The notes beneath the pieces are model-generated. The model did no database searches. It had not been told where the DNA came from and was given only the letters and a program-made list of their open reading frames with translations. From the NCBI RefSeq assembly GCF_003971255.1, contig NZ_CP034660.1, positions 3,286,001 to 3,350,000 on the forward strand: 64,000 bases of DNA, read 5' to 3'. The first letter of the stretch is position 1. Every line of letters begins with the position of its first letter. The stretch is from Colwellia sp. Arc7-635 (GTDB lineage Bacteria > Pseudomonadota > Gammaproteobacteria > Enterobacterales > Alteromonadaceae). Positions 50,306-60,134 of the stretch are shown one piece after another. A program made the translations under genes and the position numbers.

Positions 50306-51091
50306 CTATTTACTTCCTCTTAAATTACGTTCCGCATAATAAATCATCGCTGCACGGGCATGTTCAGCGTAACCTTCTCCATAGTGATCGCAAAGTTCTT
50401 TCATTTCTGACATATCGACACTGTTGGCCATTTGTATATAGCTGTCAAAACTAAGACTAGTAAAATCGTCAACCAAAAGGCTCGACATATGATTTATACT
50501 TTTATAGTGTTTGTCCGTTAATTCTTGCACTTCTTTACTATCTATCGGTTGACCGATTGTTTTTGCAAAGGCTTTTGTTATTGCTAGACTTTCTGCATGC
50601 AGTTCTTGTGTTTCCTGTTCACTTAATTTAGCAAAAATCTGTACACTCTCTTGAACCTTGTCTTCCCCTGCTCGAGAGCGAGTCATAGCATCCCATCGTT
50701 CAACTTTATCTTTAGGGATATCTTGAAATAAGATGTCTAAATTTTTCTTCGCTTGTAAATTATTCATAGTCGTCTCAATACTGTTAATCATTAATGAAAT
50801 TGATTGTTGACGTTCTACTAACATCATTTTTTGCTCTAATAGCGCTTGATGTAAATCCTGGCTTTTAGCGTTGAGCAAGTTCTTAATGACTTCAATGCTA
50901 AAATCCAACGCACGATAGATTAAAATTTGCTGCAAAATAACTAAGTGCTTTTGACTATATGTTCGATAGCCATTATCAGGTTGACGTATTGGCACCAGCA
51001 ATCCCTTATGATCATAATAATGTAAGGTTTTTACGCTAACACCTGCCAATTTGCTCAACTGACTAACACTATATACTTTGGCATCAGCCAT
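50306..51091 (-). CDS. MerR-family regulator with TipAS-like effector domain
   Basis: 261 aa from the ATG at 51091 (AGG upstream). N-terminal MerR helix-turn-helix (YSVSQLSKLAGVSVKTLHYYDHKGLL, about 6-32), a dimerisation coiled coil (about 75-120) and a C-terminal TipAS-type antibiotic/ligand-recognition domain (about 145-255, ending YAERNLRG). TipAS domains sense small hydrophobic drugs. It is followed directly by the 50042 gene. Confidence 0.87.
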   Translation of the reverse strand: MADAKVYSVSQLSKLAGVSVKTLHYYDHKGLLVPIRQPDNGYRTYSQKHLVILQQILIYRALDFSIEVIKNLLNAKSQDLHQALLEQKMMLVERQQSISLMINSIETTMNNLQAKKNLDILFQDIPKDKVERWDAMTRSRAGEDKVQESVQIFAKLSEQETQELHAESLAITKAFAKTIGQPIDSKEVQELTDKHYKSINHMSSLLVDDFTSLSFDSYIQMANSVDMSEMKELCDHYGEGYAEHARAAMIYYAERNLRGSK

Positions 51092-51649
51092 ATTATTTCT
51101 ACCTATTAAAGTCATGATGTGTTGTAACTTCGTCCTACATTGCCAATGTTTAACTATGACCTAAGGTGAGAGTCAACCAGTATTTATTATATTAAATGAA
51201 TAATCCAAACGTCAGGCTATAACTTCCCTTAAAAGTCAGCGATAGTAAATAGATCAATTGAACAAGCCACACAAGCTTGAAGCAGAATCAATAACCTTAA
51301 TTACCAGATTACCCCTAATATTGAATGGCTTAAATGCCAAGACTTGTATCTTAGTAAACATAAGTGAAGATGCACCTGCCAAAAAACGAAAAACGTTCTT
51401 TGGTAATAGATCGCTTTCAGATATGAAATGTCTCCGGCAGCGTTGAGCTTGAAAAGACTCTTTAGCATTTTTATTTTAGGATTCAATGAGATGTGAAAGG
51501 CAAGCCTAAAGGATTGCCATTGACATCAAAATAGTGATGATGGGTGGCCTGATAAGTTTTAGCCTGATAAGTTTTAATACTGACAACGGAAAGTTTAAGC
51601 AGAGCGGATATTAAAGCAATTTGATAAAAAATTCTGGTGACGTAATCTA
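51092..51649. other. Intergenic with a short tandem repeat
   Basis: 558 bp. It includes two exact adjacent copies of the 15-mer GCCTGATAAGTTTTA (51547-51576). No supported gene is found. Confidence 0.4.
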
Positions 51650-52111
51650 CTATTTTTCATCAATTTTTGCGATTTCTAACTTAATGACTTGATCACTTAA
51701 TTCAACAGTTTTCCCTTTTTTCGGATGTGGTTCTACACCCAGTAAAAGTAATTTATAACCGAAAGCGTTAGCAATTTTTGGTTCGCGTTTACGTAGCAAT
51801 TTTACTTCACTTCTCTCCCCCAGTTCATTTGAAATTTCAAGTGTTACAATCAATTGCCCGGCCCAAATACAAGAAGTGCCGATCGCGCATCTAGAATCTT
51901 CTACGCTAATCAAACGTAAGTTCAAGTTCTTATACTTTATAGCTTGTTTAGCCCGTATTGTAATTATAGAGCTTAACTCATCACTACTTAGCGCAAAATT
52001 TTCTAGTACTTTGGCTGAAGAATCAGTATTTAGAACTGTTTTGGCTGTTGACGAACAACCAATAAAATTTCCTACTAAAGCGATAACCAGAATACAAATT
52101 AGCTTGAACAT
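51650..52111 (-). CDS. Small predicted lipoprotein, unknown function
   Basis: 153 aa. N-terminal signal with a lipobox-like NFIGCSS (Cys19). The mature part is a small beta-rich domain with Cys77-Cys82-like pair (DSRCAIGTSCIWAGQLIVTLEI). That motif (RCPxxxxCxWAG) resembles a small uncharacterised lipoprotein family. Role unknown. Confidence 0.65.
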   Translation of the reverse strand: MFKLICILVIALVGNFIGCSSTAKTVLNTDSSAKVLENFALSSDELSSIITIRAKQAIKYKNLNLRLISVEDSRCAIGTSCIWAGQLIVTLEISNELGERSEVKLLRKREPKIANAFGYKLLLLGVEPHPKKGKTVELSDQVIKLEIAKIDEK

Positions 52112-52150
52112 TAATAATTTCTCCTTAGTCTGAGTACTAAAATCTTTACC

Positions 52151-52182
52151 AAAAAATAAGCTCGACTTACGCCGAGCTTATT
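52151..52182 (-). terminator. Terminator of the M4 protease gene
   Basis: On the minus strand AATAAGCTCG-GCGTAAGT-CGAGCTTATT is followed by a T run. It lies 22 bp after the protease stop. Confidence 0.82.
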
Positions 52183-52203
52183 CAGTTTTAGCTATTTTTA
52201 CTA

Positions 52204-55200
52204 CTATGGTGCTTGAGGAGCACAACGCGGTAATGTACACATCTGTAAACATTGGCGTGCATCCGACATGCTAATAATGCCATCGCCATCATTATCACGT
52301 GGGTCACCTGGTGCAGCAGGTTGATTGCGAGCAGCACCAATCAACCCTATATCGCCACGGTCAACAAAACCATCCAAATTGACATCACATCGTAGAGCCT
52401 TCGGCACGTTATCACAAACGAGGGAGACATCATCAATTTGCGCATACCAATCCCAATCTCCAATATTGGGATCAAAGTAATGCCAGCGTAATTTAACATC
52501 TGCTTCACCCGCATAGTGCGTTAAATCAACTGACACAAGCTCTCCAGTAGCATTTAGTAAACCGCCGACAGGGTGATCTTCATTCCAACTGAGCATATTG
52601 GCCCAACTAGTGCCGCCGTCAGTACTGATATCCAAATTAAGGAAGTCTAGAAATGCAAGGTTCTGGTAATCCACAAGGTATTCTAACGTAGCCCCAGTCC
52701 AACCGACTAAGCTGAATGAATTGGAGTGTAGTTCAGTGTCAAATTCTCCTGGCGTACCGTCGCTGTTGGCTGTAGCTGCATCACCTGAGCCACCGGTAAA
52801 ATTCCCCCCTATGCCAGAACCCGTAGTATTTGACCAGACAATACCTGTTCCTGCATTGTCCACAACACTCCAGCTCGAAGCGATACCATCATTAAAACCA
52901 ACCGAGCCTATATTACACGCTAAGTCGCTAGCAACGGCGACACATTCGCTAGGCATTGATGGTCTTGGTATATTGTCTTCAATGGTTACATCATCGACAA
53001 AGAAGTTTGAGTGAGTACCATTAGTGCCTCCGACTGTTCCACCGATTTCAAGGCTATGAACCCCTCCATCATTAAATCCTGCAATAGAGAAAGATTGTGC
53101 AACGTATGACCCTTCTGTTGCATCACAAGTTACTCTTCCTATTTCGGAACCATCTAGAGTTACTTGTATGAAATCTTCTGGAGCATCACAAAGACCACGC
53201 AAAGTACTAATTGTTAACTCTGTAGCAGAAGCTGGAATAGTAATATCCTGTGCCACACTGCTGGTTACACCATCGGCTATTCCACCGATCCACACAACCC
53301 AACTTCCGGTACTAATTGGCACGGCTGGACAACCATTGCCAGGACCACAAAGTGGAAATTCTGTAATGCCACCAAAAGTCGAACTGGCTGACCAATCGAT
53401 GTTTGGTACACCAGTTTCAAAACTCCAATCGGCAACAATATTGGTGCTATTTACTGGCCCAGTTGGAACAGAACAAGCAAAGCCGCTTTCTACCTGACAA
53501 CTCGCAGAACAACCGTCTCCAGAGTTTGAATTCCCGTCATCACACATTTCACCGATTGTAAGTTCACTATCACCACACACTGGTGCAACTTCAGCCGAAC
53601 AAGAATAAGCTTCAATGCTATCAACATACCAGCCTGATACGCCGTTACAGCCATCCGTACCTAAGTCAAAGCGCAACTGAATGGTATCACCAGGTGAAGC
53701 ATAACCAAATAAGTCAATCTGAGACTGCCCCCAACTTCCGCCAAGACTGCCGCCATCAGTCCCCGTAAAGGCTGGCTGATTTGATAATGGATTATCTCCA
53801 GCATTGATAGCGCCATTATAGGAATTAAATGAATAAGCTGATGCTGGAATTACAACAAATGGACCATTATTAACACTTAGTTTAAGGTTACCACCGTCCC
53901 AACCAGCTTCTGTTGCTACCCAATGATTAAATGCTACATGTGGTGTCGCTGAGGCGGGAAGTACAATTTCAGGACTGTCTAAATTAACCACACCAGCTTC
54001 GGTATCAGCGGCACAATTACCCGCAATCAGGTTAGGAGCAAACGCGGCAAAACTACCGTTCGCGCCAACAGGTAAGTCACCAATAACTGTCCAGCCGGGG
54101 CTGTCAAAGGTAGCAGGGTCAACTACATCGTGAGTACTAACCGTCCAACCCGCTGGTAAAGCATTGGCTTCGAAGTCTTCACTAAAGAAAGATTGTACGC
54201 TACCTTGGCTTTCACAAAGAGCAGGAGCACCTGCAGCAAGAAGAGGCTCATAACCACATTGTGTTGGTGGCGTACGCAATTCAACAGCAGTAATAATAGC
54301 GGCGACTTGTCCACATTCGCTTACGGTGATGGTTTCCCCTGAAGGCAAACCATCTTCTAAGCCACTAAGCTCGATACCCGTCAAGGCACTACACGCAGTT
54401 TCCAGTGCGTCAGCATGATCGACAAAATTGCTTGATGGCGTGAGCATGTTTTGTGCTGCCCAATGTATATGAGCCGATTTAGTTAACCCTAAACCAGTAT
54501 CTGAAAATCCATTGTAACTGCCACCATCCACCATTAATGCATAAGCATGGTTAGGTACACCAGAGTTAGAATGAACACCTCCTTGATCGCCAGTACCACA
54601 GAAATATTCTGCGTCGGTAACTTTTCCTGGGTCACCATAACATGTTGGATTCCACATATCGCGAATCGCACCACCAAAGCCTGATGAATCTTCCCCCATC
54701 AACCAACGAACGCTGTTGTCAACACTGGGAGCCCCCCCACCATGAATTGAACAACTACCGTCTGTTCGAGCAACATCTGGAACAGCAAGGTCATCGCGAC
54801 CATTAATGCGATCAATAGTATCCCCCCAAATATCCGAATATGATTCATTCAACGCGCCAGACTGCCACTGATAAATTAAATTATTAGTATATTCTGTGTA
54901 AGCATGAGCCCATTCATGAGCGGTAACATCATCACTGGTCAATCCTGCACAGAAAGAAATGTAGGTACCATTCCAAGAGGCGTTTGGACAAGCATCACCA
55001 CGATTAAAAATGGCATCCATAGTGGCACCATTAGCATCAAATGAATCCCGTCCAAAGGCGTTATCAAAAAATGCATAAGTCTCTGATGATGCATAGATCA
55101 TATTGTCAGCTTCAACACTGACAGTAGGGAGTAAATCTCCCTCTAACCAAAATGGATTGGCAGAATAGTTTGGGCCAGGATGTGCTTGCCCTTCTGCGTC

Positions 55201-56010
55201 AAATGCTCTTCTATCAAGCGCATCATGAATACCGGCTATCTGATCAACAACCTCACCATTTAACGCATCTACATAAACAAATTCACGCACATTACCTAGG
55301 CTATTAACAACTTCTATTTCATACGCTAGATGATCTCGACCAGGTGTGCCCTCTATAAGTCCAGCACGAAAGATCATCAAGGTATTAGAATTTGTGAAAA
55401 GAGCCGCGGGCGTGCCCATTTTATCTTCTCGATTACCGGCATTACCGCCATCTGACGTAACCGCTTTACTTGGATCTTGCTCGACCCGACGAAAAGCAAT
55501 TTTAGCGGCTTGATTTGGCGTTAGAGCAGGTTTGGTGACTACTTTGATATCAGAGAGGAAATTACCATTTACGGCAATCATTTCTCCGTCTGAGTTAAAG
55601 TGTGTTCTTAATTCACCAGCAAAAACGGGGATACCATTATAATTCTGCTTGAAAATACTATGTGCGGAGCCTAGTTTATCTCGACTAGTACTGACTAAGG
55701 CTAACTCAGTATCGACATTTGTTATTCCAAAGGCACTACCATATTCGCGTAAAAATGAGAGAGAATTGTTACCAAAATCATCCACAGTTTCGCTTTTACT
55801 TCTACTTGTTTTTGCTTTAAGAGGTCTACGTTTTGAATTGGGTTCAAGACGGATAAAACGGGCGAGACCCGTTATTTTATCAACACTTATTTTAGCTTTT
55901 CCAGCGGTATCAGCTAAAAGTTTTTTGGCTCCTTTCGATTTCTCGGCGAGTGCCATTGATGCGTTTAATGTTAAACACAAAATTACTGCCAGTTTGACAA
56001 CATGGTGCAT
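52204..56010 (-). CDS. Secreted multidomain M4 metalloprotease with dockerin-like C-terminus
   Basis: 1268 aa. Signal peptide about 1-22, FTP/PepSY propeptide (about 60-260), and thermolysin-like M4 catalytic domain (about 265-580): HEWAH at 365-369, zinc-ligand Glu389 in NESYSD, and His480 in GVHSNSGVPNHA. Then beta-sandwich/MAM-like regions (about 610-810, 880-1015, 1025-1200), a Cys-rich repeat near 830-865 (GEMCDDGNSNSGDGCSASC), and a dockerin-like end (DVNLDGFVDRGD, DNDGDGIISMSD; about 1206-1268). It lies 114 bp after a cohesin-like gene on the same strand. Extracellular endopeptidase. Confidence 0.9.
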   Translation of the reverse strand: MHHVVKLAVILCLTLNASMALAEKSKGAKKLLADTAGKAKISVDKITGLARFIRLEPNSKRRPLKAKTSRSKSETVDDFGNNSLSFLREYGSAFGITNVDTELALVSTSRDKLGSAHSIFKQNYNGIPVFAGELRTHFNSDGEMIAVNGNFLSDIKVVTKPALTPNQAAKIAFRRVEQDPSKAVTSDGGNAGNREDKMGTPAALFTNSNTLMIFRAGLIEGTPGRDHLAYEIEVVNSLGNVREFVYVDALNGEVVDQIAGIHDALDRRAFDAEGQAHPGPNYSANPFWLEGDLLPTVSVEADNMIYASSETYAFFDNAFGRDSFDANGATMDAIFNRGDACPNASWNGTYISFCAGLTSDDVTAHEWAHAYTEYTNNLIYQWQSGALNESYSDIWGDTIDRINGRDDLAVPDVARTDGSCSIHGGGAPSVDNSVRWLMGEDSSGFGGAIRDMWNPTCYGDPGKVTDAEYFCGTGDQGGVHSNSGVPNHAYALMVDGGSYNGFSDTGLGLTKSAHIHWAAQNMLTPSSNFVDHADALETACSALTGIELSGLEDGLPSGETITVSECGQVAAIITAVELRTPPTQCGYEPLLAAGAPALCESQGSVQSFFSEDFEANALPAGWTVSTHDVVDPATFDSPGWTVIGDLPVGANGSFAAFAPNLIAGNCAADTEAGVVNLDSPEIVLPASATPHVAFNHWVATEAGWDGGNLKLSVNNGPFVVIPASAYSFNSYNGAINAGDNPLSNQPAFTGTDGGSLGGSWGQSQIDLFGYASPGDTIQLRFDLGTDGCNGVSGWYVDSIEAYSCSAEVAPVCGDSELTIGEMCDDGNSNSGDGCSASCQVESGFACSVPTGPVNSTNIVADWSFETGVPNIDWSASSTFGGITEFPLCGPGNGCPAVPISTGSWVVWIGGIADGVTSSVAQDITIPASATELTISTLRGLCDAPEDFIQVTLDGSEIGRVTCDATEGSYVAQSFSIAGFNDGGVHSLEIGGTVGGTNGTHSNFFVDDVTIEDNIPRPSMPSECVAVASDLACNIGSVGFNDGIASSWSVVDNAGTGIVWSNTTGSGIGGNFTGGSGDAATANSDGTPGEFDTELHSNSFSLVGWTGATLEYLVDYQNLAFLDFLNLDISTDGGTSWANMLSWNEDHPVGGLLNATGELVSVDLTHYAGEADVKLRWHYFDPNIGDWDWYAQIDDVSLVCDNVPKALRCDVNLDGFVDRGDIGLIGAARNQPAAPGDPRDNDGDGIISMSDARQCLQMCTLPRCAPQAP

Positions 56011-56124
56011 GAGAATTTCCTTGTATATAATTTAAAATACTTAAATCCCAAAGCTCTCTGAACAACGACTGCAACTTTTTAATGAATAATTTTTACCTAA
56101 TTTGAATTTAAAACAATATTTTAA

Positions 56125-56727
56125 TTAAGGTTTATTAATACCTAGTGGGTTATATTTTTTTCTAACAAACATGGTTAGTAGAGCTATGCACATCAATACT
56201 GAAGTGGCAGGGGTAGGAACAGCTGTAACAGATGCACTATTTGCTTCGATGATGTTAATTGTGTCTCCATTGACATCAACAAGCTCAGCACGGTCAATTG
56301 ACAATGTACTAATAACTGGTGCGTCGACAACAAAAAACAGCTCAGCTAACGCAAAACTGCCGGGTTGAAAATTCCAAAGGTCAAAGTTAGAAAATAAGCT
56401 TTGTTCCGAAATATTAACAAGACCCCCTCCCAAGTTTCCAAAGCTAAAGTCTAGAGCTTCAAAAAAACCAACATCTCCCAAATCATTAAACAAATTGTAA
56501 CCTGCGAAAGATAAAGCACTCGTGTCGAACTCTATGTTAATGTCAAAAAATGAAAGAGATAAAGGATTAAAATCTCCTAATCCATCAATCATTAAAGTAA
56601 CGGATACAGTATCCCCCTGATGAGAGGCTTGTGTTGTTGGATCGAGTGATAAAATAACATTAGCATTTACCATGCTGGTAAACATAAAACTAATGGCGAA
56701 TATAAGACGAGTAACTACTTTTTTCAT
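56125..56727 (-). CDS. Cohesin-domain protein with PEP-CTERM-like sorting signal
   Basis: 200 aa. Signal peptide about 1-22 (ending VNA), then a cohesin-like beta-sandwich (about 24-165: ILSLDPTTQASHQGDTVSVTLMI, FFDINIEFDTSALSFAGY, ALAELFFVVD). The tail VPTPATSVLMCIALLTMFVRKK is a PEP-CTERM-type signal (VPxP, helix, basic end). Exosortase processing is expected, but no exosortase gene is in this window. It is the gene before the dockerin-ending protease. Confidence 0.8.
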   Translation of the reverse strand: MKKVVTRLIFAISFMFTSMVNANVILSLDPTTQASHQGDTVSVTLMIDGLGDFNPLSLSFFDINIEFDTSALSFAGYNLFNDLGDVGFFEALDFSFGNLGGGLVNISEQSLFSNFDLWNFQPGSFALAELFFVVDAPVISTLSIDRAELVDVNGDTINIIEANSASVTAVPTPATSVLMCIALLTMFVRKKYNPLGINKP

Positions 56728-57138
56728 GAATAATTCCTTTATTTATATTTTATTAGTAGAAAGTAAAATTTTTTGTGTTGCAAAATGTGTCATGCATATC
56801 GCCTGCCACAAAAAAATACACATCCTTATCAATCTCTTCTGTTTTTTTGTTTTTGTTTTACTAATACAAGTGTAAAAAATACTGACAATATTTACGAGGT
56901 TAGAACTTTACCGTCCGGCATAACAGATTGTTGTCAACGTTGATATTTTCGGATAAAGGAAAAAACAAATAATTATGCTGATTAAGTACGACTATGTTTA
57001 TTTCAACGAATTAGCCTTCGCAGGCGTCGAATAATGATTAGATTAAGTAATATCCAGATATTACTTAACAAAGGGAGGGTATTCAGATTTGATAAACATT
57101 TTATACGACAAAGTTAGCTGTTTGACAGGAATGTGACT

Positions 57139-57157
57139 TATACCCGCTCCACTTCAA
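57139..57157. repeat. Diverged solo end of the MITE-like repeat
   Basis: TATACCCGCTCCACTTCAA followed by AGTGCAG parallels the left end at 59711 with several mismatches. No partner end is seen. Confidence 0.45.
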
Positions 57158-57237
57158 AGTGCAGGCTTCAGCAAGGCGCTATGTTAGAAAATCAGTCCTG
57201 CGTTGCATACATGGATGTAGTGCATTATGGCCACGCA

Positions 57238-57264
57238 GGGGCATTTATCGAGAATGCCCCTTTT
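57238..57264 (+). terminator. Terminator-like hairpin
   Basis: GGGGCATT-TATCGAG-AATGCCCC is followed by four T. It lies in the noncoding stretch with the diverged repeat, without an obvious gene to terminate on this strand. Confidence 0.45.
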
Positions 57265-57329
57265 CATCAATCATTACTCCTAAGTCTTTTAAATCTCACT
57301 GAGTGATAAGCAACTTGTAAACATTGGAT

Positions 57330-58046
57330 TTACAACTCAAGATCAAACACGACACTTATCGACGCTGAATAGACTAGATTTTCTTGTAAATAACGTCCTG
57401 GTTTCGCAGGGCTATCTGACATGCTCGCACTGAATTTGTAACTCTCATTATTACCACCATATCGATGAAAGCTTTGACTCGAATTGGCATTGATACTGTA
57501 AATTTTTCCGAGTTCTGCATCAAAAGCATTAGCCAAAGACTTACCTTTACTTTTCGCATTGCTAACAGCAAGTGCATTTACTTCTCGTTGCAGTTGCGCT
57601 TCATTCGAAGATTTTAATTCAATATTACGTATCGCATTAATTTTATTTTCCAGACAAAAGTCCATAAAAGCATTTAACTTATCAATATTTTTCAATGTTA
57701 CCTTCAACGTTCTGCGTGCGATATAGCCTTCAACCTTATCACCTTCACCACGGTTATAAGCATACTGAACATCCGTTGAAATATTCGATGCAGAAACATT
57801 GTCTTCATCAACACCAAAATTATCAAGGCCATCGAGCAAGTTGTTTACTCGCTCATCAACTTCTTTTTTCGCATCTAAACTAGTCTTTTGTTTACTTTCA
57901 ACATTTAAGTGGATAACGGCAATGTCGGGCATCGCTAGCATTTCGGCATTACCTGTAACAGCAATATGGCGGCTGTTAGGTAAACTGTTATTCGCAACAG
58001 ATAAAGTAGAAAATGTAAGTAGTAAAATACCGGTAAATAATTTCAT
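57330..58046 (-). CDS. SIMPL-domain (DUF541) periplasmic protein
   Basis: 238 aa from the ATG at 58046 (AATAGGAA upstream). Signal peptide about 1-19. The SIMPL domain follows: HIAVTGNAEMLAMPDIAVIHLNVESK, VSASNISTDVQYAYN, GYIARRTLKVTLKNIDKL, AVSNAKSKGKSLA. Function of the family is unclear; some members act in oxidative-stress response or membrane assembly. Confidence 0.88.
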   Translation of the reverse strand: MKLFTGILLLTFSTLSVANNSLPNSRHIAVTGNAEMLAMPDIAVIHLNVESKQKTSLDAKKEVDERVNNLLDGLDNFGVDEDNVSASNISTDVQYAYNRGEGDKVEGYIARRTLKVTLKNIDKLNAFMDFCLENKINAIRNIELKSSNEAQLQREVNALAVSNAKSKGKSLANAFDAELGKIYSINANSSQSFHRYGGNNESYKFSASMSDSPAKPGRYLQENLVYSASISVVFDLEL

Positions 58047-58509
58047 AATAATTCCTATTAAAAGCATCTTATTTTTATATAAAGCTGAATAGTTTCAAGT
58101 AACGACCTTTAATTTCCTAGCCGCTTGTTTTACCAGTAACACGTTCAGTTACTGGAATTGTCATAAATTTAATGTGCAACAACCTCAGATGGGCTGAATT
58201 TTTCAAAGGTCATACCACCATAGCTTAAAAGACCAGTTACACTTGCGCCGTAAGCGCAGAGTTAAACGACTAGCATTATAAAAAACCAGTTGTTTTTATA
58301 ACTTTTTTATAACGCACCGTACTTTAATGAAGTGTAAATGAACCTCAGCTGAACAGGTAATATTTTTATCTCTTAGTCATAGTTGAACAATAAGCGATTA
58401 AAATGATATTTCCCTCGATTTATGTCGCAAAATCATCTACCTTGCACCCTTTAACGCCATTGTATTATCAATATTAAAAATCACTGTTGTAGTGACTGAT
58501 CAGGAAAAC
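58047..58509. other. Intergenic between divergent genes
   Basis: 463 bp between the SIMPL gene and mscS-like gene. Nothing firm is seen apart from AT-rich promoter-like sequence. Confidence 0.35.
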
Positions 58510-59325
58510 ATGATTGAATCTCTTTTAGAAAATAAAACCTTAGTCACAATGGTATTAGCCATTGCTATTATTACTGTAAAATTAGTGATCACTCGCTTTA
58601 TTAAGCGACGCGCAAAAAAGAAGAAAATAGATAGACGCCTAACGGTTAATTTATTGAATAATCTTTTCAATTTTGCCCTTATTTTTATGGTATTCAATAT
58701 TTGGTCTGTTGAGATCCAAAAGTTTGCTTTCTCTATTGCGGCATTTGTTGTTGCTATCGTATTAGCGACACGTGAATTTATTCAGTGCTTTATTGGCTTT
58801 ATTTATGTCGTATCTAATCGCCCGTTTCGTATCGGCGATTGGGTACAAGTGGGTAATTATTGTGGTGAAGTGAACTCTATTGACTGGATAAACTTAACTA
58901 TTTTAGAAGTTAACATTAGTAACTATCAGTTTACCGGAAAGACGCTTTACATTCCTAATAATCAATTAGTTACCACTGCTGTTAAGAACTTAAACTTTCT
59001 TAAGCGTTACGCGGTTCATCACTTTACAATCACCCGAGACGGTAGTGTAAACCCCTTTGAGTTTATTGATGCGCTTAAAGTTAACGCTAACACCTATTGT
59101 GCAGATTTTAATGATGTTGCGGTACGATATAACCAAGTTATCGAAAATCGATTAGATATCAACATTGCAGGACCTGAGCCGCATATCGAAGTAGCAACGT
59201 CAGAGCTTGGCGATACCCAAATAATTTTCACTATCTTTTGTCCTACTGAGCGCGCGATGGAAATTGAAAACAAGCTAACCGCTGACTTCATGAACTTTTG
59301 GTTTAACGCAAAAAGTCATAAGTAA
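58510..59325 (+). CDS. MscS-family mechanosensitive channel
   Basis: 271 aa from the ATG at 58510 (CAGGAAAA upstream); an in-frame GTG at 58492 is less likely. Membrane helices at about 13-30, 50-70 and 72-100, then the MscS beta domain (RPFRIGDWVQVGNYCGEVNSIDW, NNQLVTTAVKNLN). Shorter than E. coli MscS (286 aa). Predicted osmotic-release channel in the inner membrane. Confidence 0.9.
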   Translation: MIESLLENKTLVTMVLAIAIITVKLVITRFIKRRAKKKKIDRRLTVNLLNNLFNFALIFMVFNIWSVEIQKFAFSIAAFVVAIVLATREFIQCFIGFIYVVSNRPFRIGDWVQVGNYCGEVNSIDWINLTILEVNISNYQFTGKTLYIPNNQLVTTAVKNLNFLKRYAVHHFTITRDGSVNPFEFIDALKVNANTYCADFNDVAVRYNQVIENRLDINIAGPEPHIEVATSELGDTQIIFTIFCPTERAMEIENKLTADFMNFWFNAKSHK

Positions 59326-59710
59326 GCTCGGTTCAAAGTAATACTTATTGCTTAAACTGTAAGTACAATAGTGTTAAATAACGAGGATGAGAGCTTTAGA
59401 ACTCCCTCCTCCTCGTATATCCTCCTGCATGTAGTATCAAGCATAACCAGGCGTATAACCTTAAGAAATCTGCCTATTCAACTCATTAAGTAAATTACTT
59501 TTCCGAGCTAAAGCGAGCAAATAATAAAAAGTTTAATTTTGTTCCATTCTAAGTTATCGACTCGACAAGTTGCCTTTATAACTTGTGATATTAATACTTC
59601 ATTTGCCCATCTATTTTCTTAAATCTGGCCTATATACTCAGCACTAAACTCAGCTCTTAAGCTTAGTAGTTAAGCTCAGTCATTGAATTACTTTGTCATA
59701 TTGCTATATA

Positions 59711-60025
59711 TATACCCAAACCACTTGAAGGTGCAGTTTCAGAGCTAAGCTAGGAAGTCAGGTCAAGGCGCAGCACGAAGACAATGGTTATTCCCTTATC
59801 GAGTGCTGCACAGCTTTTTTGCTCCAGACAAAAGCTAAGTACATACATCCCTGTATGCAACGCGGAGCTGGTTTTCTAGCTTAGCTCCCTTCGGGCAAGG
59901 CGATAAAGGGTCATCTGTGGCATTATTGATTTCGACAATGGAACAACCATTATCTTCAATCAATGCCTTGGTGCTAACCCTTTCTCGACTTGCTGAATCT
60001 TGCATATTCAAGTGGCTTGGGTATA
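59711..60025. mobile_element. MITE-like element with 19-bp terminal inverted repeats
   Basis: 315 bp bounded by TATACCCAAACCACTTGAA (59711-59729) and its complement TTCAAGTGGCTTGGGTATA (60007-60025), differing at one position. It holds no transposase. Two solo ends occur at 48514 and 57139. Similar short repeats are scattered in Alteromonadales genomes. It fills much of the noncoding stretch 59326-60134. Confidence 0.75.
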
Positions 60026-60134
60026 AGTATAAAAATCAGTATTTTATGACCTTATTGCAAGCTGATGTTAATTTTGCTTTTTATTTACTGGTTAACTCGT
60101 TAGTATTAAGCGATTTTTCAAATTGGTTAGCTGT

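Larger units (their letters stand above)
56728..57329. other. Intergenic with repeat end and hairpin
   Basis: 602 bp. It holds the promoter region of the cohesin gene, a diverged repeat end at 57139 and a terminator-like hairpin at 57238-57264. No gene is supported. Confidence 0.4.
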
